Assembly: GCA_038531315.1 (NCBI GenBank)
Contig: JBCBBT010000019.1
Location: 1 to 55,910, forward strand
Origin: JAJFFW01 sp038531315
Lineage (GTDB): Bacteria; Pseudomonadota; Alphaproteobacteria; Caulobacterales; Parvularculaceae
Direction of reading: 5' to 3'
DNA length: 55,910 bases
Shown: one piece after another, positions 50,670 through 55,910 of the stretch
How positions within the stretch are numbered: position 1 is the stretch's first letter
Layout of the letters: each line of letters begins with the position of its first letter
Program-made: the position numbers and the translations under genes
The notes under the pieces: model-generated
The model's input: only the letters and a program-made list of their open reading frames with translations
Told to the model about the DNA's origin: nothing
The model's database searches: none

Positions 50670-51749
50670 TTATTCGCGCAACAGCGCCGGACCGTTGATC
50701 ACCGCCACAACATCGGTGCGCAGTTTTTCGATCGCCGCCGTGGTGTTCGGGTCGAGGGAACGCGACTGGGCCCGCGCCCTGTCGAGCCAGACGACAGCCT
50801 CGTCGAGGTTCCTGAGGCGGCCCTGACCATTGGCGAGGGACAACGCATAAAGGAACTGTCCCTTGGCGTCGCCTGCCTTGGCGGATTTTTCAAAAATATC
50901 AGCGGCGATTTTATGCCGACGTTTTTCATCGGAGACGCCGGCGCGCCCTTCCATATGCATTTGCCCGAGCGCGTTGAGTGCGGGCGGCAGGCCCTTGTCG
51001 GCGGCGGCCTGCATCCATTGCAGGGTCTTTTCCGGATCGCGCGCGCCAAGAAAATCCGTGTCGTGAAGGAGCGCCAGATTATATTGCGCGTCGGGATTGC
51101 CTTTTTCGGCGGCGAGCCTCAGCCAGCCCTCGGCGGTCTTATAGTCTTTTTCCACCCCGCGACCGATCAGATAAGCGACGCCGACATTGTATTGCGCTTC
51201 CACCTCGCCGAGATCGGCGGCCTGTTTGAAATAGTCGAGGGCTTTGATGTGATCGGGATTTTCCAACCCCAGCCCGGCGGCGTAAATCGCGCCGAGACGA
51301 ACTTTCGCCGGTCCGTGATTTTTCTCAGAAGCGAGCTCATACCAGCCGCGCGCGCGTTTGTAATCGCGCTTTACGCCATCCCCAAGAAACGCCATTTCGC
51401 CGAGTGAAAATTGTGCGTCTACAGATCCTTTTGACGCCGCCGTAAAGTAAAGATCAAGCGCGCGCTTCAAATCGACGTCGCCGCCAAGGCCGCGCTCTTC
51501 CATATAGCCGAGCATGTGTTGGGCGTCGGCGCGCCCGGCGGCGACCAGCGGCTCCAGGAGGCCGCGCGCCACTGCATATTCGCCCGCCTGCATGCGCCGC
51601 CATGCGGTCGCAAGCGCCGAACGCTGCGCCGTCGGCTCATCGGCCTCCTGCGCGTGCGCTGCAGGCGGCGCGGCGACAATGCCGCTTAAAAAGAGGCCGG
51701 ACGCCAGCGCGGCGGCGGTAAGCATCGTTTTCGAGTTGACTGCCGACAT
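50670..51749 (-). CDS. Exported Sel1-repeat protein
   Basis: The 359-residue protein has a signal peptide (about 1-33, cut near AHA-QEA) and seven or so Sel1-type repeats of about 36 residues: AQFSLGEMAFLGDGVKRDYKRARGWYELAS, AKVRLGAIYAAGLGLENPDHIKALDYFKQAA, AQYNVGVAYLIGRGVEKDYKTAEGWLRLAA and others. Such proteins act as periplasmic scaffolds. The conserved neighbourhood with thiE suggests a lineage-typical gene, not a transferred one. ATG at 51749 has a weak SD. Confidence 0.9.
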   Translation of the reverse strand: MSAVNSKTMLTAAALASGLFLSGIVAAPPAAHAQEADEPTAQRSALATAWRRMQAGEYAVARGLLEPLVAAGRADAQHMLGYMEERGLGGDVDLKRALDLYFTAASKGSVDAQFSLGEMAFLGDGVKRDYKRARGWYELASEKNHGPAKVRLGAIYAAGLGLENPDHIKALDYFKQAADLGEVEAQYNVGVAYLIGRGVEKDYKTAEGWLRLAAEKGNPDAQYNLALLHDTDFLGARDPEKTLQWMQAAADKGLPPALNALGQMHMEGRAGVSDEKRRHKIAADIFEKSAKAGDAKGQFLYALSLANGQGRLRNLDEAVVWLDRARAQSRSLDPNTTAAIEKLRTDVVAVINGPALLRE

Positions 51750-51820
51750 GGTCAAAATCTGTTTCGTCTTGCGTGATCGCACCGAATGCTCGCCTTGCCG
51801 GCGCACCTTCGTTCCAACCC

Positions 51821-52486
51821 CTAGCCTACAGCATCTGCGATCATGGTTTCAAAGGCTTTAATCGCCTTCGCCGGCCCAAGCGGATTGCGCCACACAGCGG
51901 CGGAAACCGCCAGAAAATCAGCGCCGGCGCGCACCAGCGCCGCCCCGTTTTCGGGCGTGACGCCGCCGATAGCGACGCTCGGCAGGACCGTCATCTCCCG
52001 CCAGCGGGTCAAAATATCAGGGTCGGCCCGGGTCGGCGCTTCCTTCGTGGCGGTCTCAAAAAACGCGCCGAACGCCACATAGTCAGCGCCCGCCTCGCCG
52101 GCCTCGAAAGCAAGGTCCAGCGAATTGTGACAGGTCACGCCAATACTTGCGTCCGACCCCAGCAAGGCGCGCGCATCGACAAGGCGCGCATCGCTCTGGC
52201 CGATGTGAACGCCGTCTGCGCCGGTCTCTTTAGCGAGCTGCGGGTTGTCATTAATCAGGAAGGCGGCGCCGGCGTCTTGCGCGAGCGGCGCAAGGCGCGC
52301 CGCCGCCGCGCGGACATCGTCAGCATGCGGCGGGCCGCCGTCCGGGGCCTTCAGGCGCAACTGGACGCAGGCGATATCGCCGGCCCCGAGCGCCGCCGAA
52401 AAAGCGTCAGCGAACTCATCGAGGTCCGGAAGGCTTGGCGGCGTGATCAGATAGAGCCGGCAGGCTGGCGCGCGTGCATTTTCCAT
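51821..52486 (-). CDS. thiE: Thiamine phosphate synthase
   Basis: ThiE joins HMP-pyrophosphate and thiazole phosphate. The 221-residue TIM-barrel protein has LYLITPP, VQLRLK, FLINDNPQLAKETGADGVHIGQSD, IGVTCHNSLDLAFEAGEAGADYVAFGAFF and SVAIGGVTPENGAALVRAGADFLAV, standard ThiE motifs. The usual family HLGQ is here VHIGQSD. Confidence 0.94.
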   Translation of the reverse strand: MENARAPACRLYLITPPSLPDLDEFADAFSAALGAGDIACVQLRLKAPDGGPPHADDVRAAAARLAPLAQDAGAAFLINDNPQLAKETGADGVHIGQSDARLVDARALLGSDASIGVTCHNSLDLAFEAGEAGADYVAFGAFFETATKEAPTRADPDILTRWREMTVLPSVAIGGVTPENGAALVRAGADFLAVSAAVWRNPLGPAKAIKAFETMIADAVG

Positions 52487-52578
52487 GGGCGGACCATAGC
52501 CGCTTCATCGAACGAGGCAATCAGCTCCTCGTGGAAGATGGTTGACGAGCTGTGGAAGCCGCCGCCAGGACGCAGCCC

Positions 52579-53436
52579 CTAAGCGTGCGCCGGCGCGCCG
52601 CCGTCGCTTTCGCGTTGCGATTGGGTTTTGCCAAGCTTTGGCTTTAACAGGCCCGCTTTCACATCATCGGGAATCGACTTGTAGACTGTCGGCTCGATAA
52701 AATTCAGTTTACGGCGCACTTCACTCAGCGGCAGCGGCAAAAGGCTTTCGATATCTTCCGTCAACAGCCACGTGGCGCCGCGGCCCATTTCAACGCCTTG
52801 CGAGACCGCGCGCGCCGTCGGCGTTCCAAAACTCTCGCCCTTCATCGCCAACAGCCCCATCCAGATGATCAGACGGAAGCCGCGATTGCCGCTTTGAACG
52901 CGCGTGAAGCCGAGATTGCACAATTCGCCGAGCGCATCGCGGCCATAGCCTGTCAGGACATGCCAAAGGTCGTGACTGACTTGCGAATGCAGGAACATGC
53001 GGCGGAATTCTTCAAATTGCGTTTCGCACCGGAAGTCCTGGCCGGCCTCTTCAGCCGCCAGCAAAATGCCGTCCGGCGTTAAGTCCTCGCCCTCCATAAA
53101 GGCGAGATAAACGCGCCCGAAACTGCCTTCGGGCATCGCCCGCAATTTCTCGCGATTGCTCAAGATATCGATGAGATTGATTTCACCGCGCGCGACGCGC
53201 CGTCCGTAGTCGGTGGCGACGAAGCGGCGGAACATCTCAATCGTTGAGTCGCCGGCGAGCGCGGCGACAATCTCGAAGACCTGGCGCGTGTCTTCTTTGT
53301 TGGCGACAAGCTTCATCACCGACGCCAGCGCGTGAACCGGGCGCACTTTCCCGGCCGGCGGGACAGGAAAACCGCCCACATCATCAATCAGATGTTCGGG
53401 AACATGGTCGGCAAACGAAGCGCGGCGATAGGCCAT
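52579..53436 (-). CDS. Coq4-family ubiquinone biosynthesis protein
   Basis: The 285-residue protein contains SHDLWHVLTGYGRDALGE, the HDxxH-x(n)-E metal motif of Coq4, preceded by LANKEDTRQVFEIVAAL-type helices and followed by GFRLIIWMGLL. Eukaryotic Coq4 organises ubiquinone synthesis and removes the C1 carboxyl group; alphaproteobacterial members are assumed similar. An inverted-repeat operator lies about 60 bp upstream of the ATG, so it is probably repressor-controlled. AAAGGA precedes the ATG. Confidence 0.88.
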   Translation of the reverse strand: MAYRRASFADHVPEHLIDDVGGFPVPPAGKVRPVHALASVMKLVANKEDTRQVFEIVAALAGDSTIEMFRRFVATDYGRRVARGEINLIDILSNREKLRAMPEGSFGRVYLAFMEGEDLTPDGILLAAEEAGQDFRCETQFEEFRRMFLHSQVSHDLWHVLTGYGRDALGELCNLGFTRVQSGNRGFRLIIWMGLLAMKGESFGTPTARAVSQGVEMGRGATWLLTEDIESLLPLPLSEVRRKLNFIEPTVYKSIPDDVKAGLLKPKLGKTQSQRESDGGAPAHA

Positions 53437-53497
53437 TGGTCGGTCCTTTTTTGATCACGGCGAGCCGCGGCAGTGTTCCGCAGGGCCCTCTCGTGAA

Positions 53498-53515
53498 GTA
53501 AACTCATCAGTTTAC
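53498..53515. promoter_or_regulatory. Inverted-repeat operator upstream of the coq4-like gene
   Basis: GTAAACTCATCAGTTTAC has perfect 7-bp arms (GTAAACT / AGTTTAC) around a 4-bp centre, the size and symmetry of TetR-family operators. It lies 62 bp before the coq4-like ATG. No TetR gene is adjacent, so the regulator is encoded elsewhere. Confidence 0.7.
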
Positions 53516-53562
53516 CTTTGTTGAATACGCCTTTTGGCGCCGATCCGTCAAGCCTTTTCGAT

Positions 53563-53599
53563 AAAAAACCCGCGGCGGGCCGAACGCCCGTCGCGGGTT
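53563..53599 (-). terminator. Rho-independent terminator after fba
   Basis: Reverse strand AACCCGCGACGGGC, loop GTTCG, GCCCGCCGCGGGTT with T run TTTTAT. Arms are 53586-53599 and 53567-53580, a 14-bp stem with one mismatch. Confidence 0.88.
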
Positions 53600-53654
53600 C
53601 AAAATCCGGGTCAAAAGAGCCGCCGGGCGCCATCCAGCGCCGCGGCGCGCCGAT

Positions 53655-54695
53655 TTATGCGGCGTTTTCAAGGGCTTTCGACCAGTCGCCTTTTTGCGCA
53701 AGACCGTTCATGCGCGCGCGATGGGCGAACGCGGCCTGCGCCGCGGGCACATTCGCCGCTGCGCCGCCCCAGGCTTTCAGCGGCGCGGCCTGAAGCGCGC
53801 GCCCATAGGAAAAGGACAACGCCCACGGCATTTGATCCTGATACCCCTCATTCATCGCGTTCAGATGCGCCGTCGCCTCCTCATCGGATTGACCGCCGGA
53901 AAGAAAGACAATCCCCGGCAGCGCAGCGGGCACGGCCGCCCGGAAACAACGCACGGTTTTTTCCGCAACTTCCTCGACGCTCGCCTGACGCGATGCGCCC
54001 TTGCCAGCGATCACCATGTTCGGTTTCAAGATCGTCCCTTCGAGTGCGACATCTTGAAGATAGAGCTCGTCGAAAAGCGTTTTCAGCGTGTGCTCGGTCA
54101 CATCGTAACACCGGTCAATATCATGATCGCCGTCCATCAGAACTTCCGGCTCGACGATCGGCACGATACCGGCCTCCTGACACAACGCCGCATAGCGCGC
54201 GAGGGCATGGGCATTGACAGAAATACAGTACCCGGACGGCATGGCGTCGTCGCCGCCGCGGCCGATATCGATAACCGCGCGCCATTTGGCAAAACGCGCC
54301 CCGAGCGCATAGTACTCGGCCAGACGCTCGCGCAGCCCATCAAGGCCTTCGGTGACTTTTTCCCCCGGCGCGCCCGCAAGATCCTTTGCGCCCTGATCGA
54401 CTTTGATGCCGGGAATAGACCCCGCATCCTCGATGAGTTTGACGAGCGGCGCGCCGTCAGCGGCTTTCTGGCGAATGGTTTCGTCGAACAGAATGACGCC
54501 TGAGATATGCTCGCGCATGGCGGCGTCCGTACGGAACAGCATTTCGCGATAATCGCGGCGATTGTCTTGCGTCGATTCAACGCCAATGGAGTCAAATCGC
54601 TTCTTGATGGTCCCGGAGGACTCATCAGCGGCCAAAATTCCTTTTCCCGGCGCGACCATCGCTTCGGCGATCGCGTTTAGTGCATCCAAGTCCAT
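53655..54695 (-). CDS. fba: Class I fructose-bisphosphate aldolase
   Basis: Cleaves fructose-1,6-bisphosphate in glycolysis by a Schiff-base mechanism. The 346-residue protein shows KGILAADESSGTIKKRF, PIVEPEVLMDGDHDIDRC and the Schiff-base lysine in EGTILKPNMVI (Lys224), plus LSGGQSDEEATAHLNAMN. ATG at 54695 after GGGAGAA; an upstream extension is unlikely. Follows pgk with a terminator between. Confidence 0.96.
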   Translation of the reverse strand: MDLDALNAIAEAMVAPGKGILAADESSGTIKKRFDSIGVESTQDNRRDYREMLFRTDAAMREHISGVILFDETIRQKAADGAPLVKLIEDAGSIPGIKVDQGAKDLAGAPGEKVTEGLDGLRERLAEYYALGARFAKWRAVIDIGRGGDDAMPSGYCISVNAHALARYAALCQEAGIVPIVEPEVLMDGDHDIDRCYDVTEHTLKTLFDELYLQDVALEGTILKPNMVIAGKGASRQASVEEVAEKTVRCFRAAVPAALPGIVFLSGGQSDEEATAHLNAMNEGYQDQMPWALSFSYGRALQAAPLKAWGGAAANVPAAQAAFAHRARMNGLAQKGDWSKALENAA

Positions 54696-54723
54696 CCTGT
54701 TTCTCCCGAGTCCCTCTGGATAT

Positions 54724-54746
54724 AAAAAAGCCGCGCTCGCCGCGAC
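54724..54746 (-). terminator. Terminator-like hairpin between pgk and fba
   Basis: Reverse strand GTCGCG, loop GCGAG, CGCGGC, then TTTTTT. Arms 54741-54746 and 54730-54735 with one G-U pair. It may attenuate read-through from pgk into fba. Confidence 0.7.
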
Positions 54747-54772
54747 CGTTGTTAAATCTGTCCCTTGATCGA

Positions 54773-55910
54773 TCAGGCCGCGAGGGCCGCGACGCCCGGC
54801 AGCGTCTTGCCTTCGAGCCACTCAAGAAAGGCGCCGCCCGCCGTCGACACATAGGTGAAATCGTCGGCGGCGCCGGCGTGGTTCAGCGCTGCGACCGTGT
54901 CGCCGCCGCCCGCCACCGCCGTCAGCCCCGCTTCGCGCACGCGCCGCGCCGCGTAGCGCGCCGCCTCAACGGTCGCTGTGTCAAATGGGGGAATTTCAAA
55001 AGCGCCGAGCGGGCCGTTCCAGACAAGGGTCTGCGCCGCATCGATTTTATCAGCGATGAGATCAACGCTCGCCGGACCAAGATCGAGCACCATCTTGTCG
55101 TCGGGGATCGCATCGATATCGACGACCGACCGCGGCGCGCCTTCCTCAAACCGATCAGAGACCACGACATCGCGCGGCAATACGATTTCACACCCCCGCC
55201 CCGCGGCCTGGTCCATGATTTCCCGCGCGGTTTCCGCAAGAGACGGTTCGCACAGTGACATTCCGACGCTGACGCCGCGCGCAAACAAAAACGTATTCGC
55301 CATGCCGCCGCCGACAACAAGAATATCCGCCTTGCCAATCAAGTTGAGCAGCAACTCGATCTTGGAGGAAACCTTGGCGCCGCCGACAACCGCCATCATC
55401 GGGCGCTCAGGGTTAGCGAGCGCCGCAGCGAGATAATCAAGCTCGCGCTCCATCGCCCTGCCCGCCGCCGCCGGCAGGACCCGCGCCAGACCTTCGGTTG
55501 AGGCGTGGGCGCGATGGGCGGCGGAAAAAGCATCGTTCACATAACAATCACCATTGGCCGCAAGCGCTTCGACAAAGTCAGGATCGTTCTTCGTCTCGCC
55601 CGGATGAAACCGCGTATTCTCAAGCAGCGCCACATCGCCGTTTTTCATCGCGCCCGCGAGCGCTTCGACCGGCGCCCCGATACAATCGGCGGCGAAAGCG
55701 ACAGGCAGGCCCAGAATTTTTTCCACCGCCGCCGCAACAGGCGCCAACGACAGGGCCGGATTGCGCGCACCGTCGGGCCGACCGAAATGCGACAGCAACA
55801 AAACCTTTGCGCCAGCGGCGGACAATTCCCTGATAGTCGGCGCCGCGCGATCAATCCGCGTCGTATCGGTAACGGCCCCGTCCGCCATCGGAACATTGAA
55901 GTCGACACGG
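54773..55910 (-). CDS. pgk: Phosphoglycerate kinase, 5' end cut off by the window edge
   Basis: Transfers phosphate from 1,3-bisphosphoglycerate to ADP. The frame is open to the window edge, where the reverse strand reads RVDFNVPMADGAVTDTTRI, the conserved PGK start region, so about 10-15 N-terminal residues are missing. LLSHFGRPDGARNPALSLAPVA, NTRFHPGETKND, FVNDAFSAAHRAHAS-like (YVNDAFSAAHRAHAS) and the C-terminal GGGDTVAALNHAG are diagnostic. It lies upstream of fba in a pgk-fba order. Confidence 0.97.
   Translation of the reverse strand, partial: RVDFNVPMADGAVTDTTRIDRAAPTIRELSAAGAKVLLLSHFGRPDGARNPALSLAPVAAAVEKILGLPVAFAADCIGAPVEALAGAMKNGDVALLENTRFHPGETKNDPDFVEALAANGDCYVNDAFSAAHRAHASTEGLARVLPAAAGRAMERELDYLAAALANPERPMMAVVGGAKVSSKIELLLNLIGKADILVVGGGMANTFLFARGVSVGMSLCEPSLAETAREIMDQAAGRGCEIVLPRDVVVSDRFEEGAPRSVVDIDAIPDDKMVLDLGPASVDLIADKIDAAQTLVWNGPLGAFEIPPFDTATVEAARYAARRVREAGLTAVAGGGDTVAALNHAGAADDFTYVSTAGGAFLEWLEGKTLPGVAALAA

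Overview
The window is about 56 kb of G+C-rich (high 50s %) chromosome from an alphaproteobacterium. The lineage is suggested by a serC-serA operon with a serC-type leader RNA, a tol-pal cluster running directly into tilS-ftsH-folP, a split glycine decarboxylase (gcvPA/gcvPB), a class II DAHP synthase, a Zur-like Fur protein and a Coq4 protein. A Parvularculaceae/Caulobacterales-like marine bacterium fits best, but that is inference. I see no insertion sequences, prophage, CRISPR array, rRNA or complete tRNA. Both ends cut genes: an M50-type metallopeptidase on the left and pgk on the right.

Left third (1-22,000). An M50 peptidase fragment and an FMN-dependent glutamate-synthase-like enzyme are followed by the glycine cleavage operon, transcribed leftward: tandem glycine riboswitch, gcvT, gcvH, gcvPA, a small secreted protein of unknown function, gcvPB. 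Next come a Zur-like regulator with a possible metal box, an aminotransferase/oxidoreductase pair that could make a 3-amino sugar nucleotide (GnnB/GnnA-like), a class II DAHP synthase, an exported metallo-beta-lactamase-fold hydrolase, a small secreted protein opposite an HxlR regulator, gpmA, priA, a secreted double-DUF1036 protein, a pyrimidine 5'-nucleotidase, dapD, and an exported solenoid protein built from eight 'SDHExRK' repeats.

Middle (22,000-36,800). A TetR regulator with two near-palindromic operators around a TTGACA box leads a PlsC acyltransferase and an LplT-like MFS transporter, probably a phospholipid maintenance module. The serC-serA operon, an EamA transporter, a PhzF protein, thiD and glmM follow. 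Three surface-glycan-type genes (polytopic GT-C-like protein, SAM methyltransferase, GT2 glycosyltransferase) sit between glmM and folP, which are neighbours in many proteobacteria.

Right third (36,800-55,910). This is a long leftward housekeeping array: ruvC-ruvA-(FtsH-extracellular-domain-only protein)-ruvB, a DUF3592 protein, an EF-hand protein, then ybgC-tolQ-tolR-tolA-tolB-pal-cpoB-tilS-ftsH-folP. Upstream of it lie pgk-fba (glycolysis), a Coq4 protein with a clean inverted-repeat operator, thiE and a Sel1-repeat protein.

Most of the window is conserved central metabolism and envelope biogenesis. The least ordinary items are the stand-alone FtsH_ext-like protein inside the ruv operon, the eight-repeat SDHE protein, the small secreted protein inside the gcv operon, the apparently AUG-less start of tilS, the TetR-PlsC-LplT module and the loss of one zinc site in PriA.
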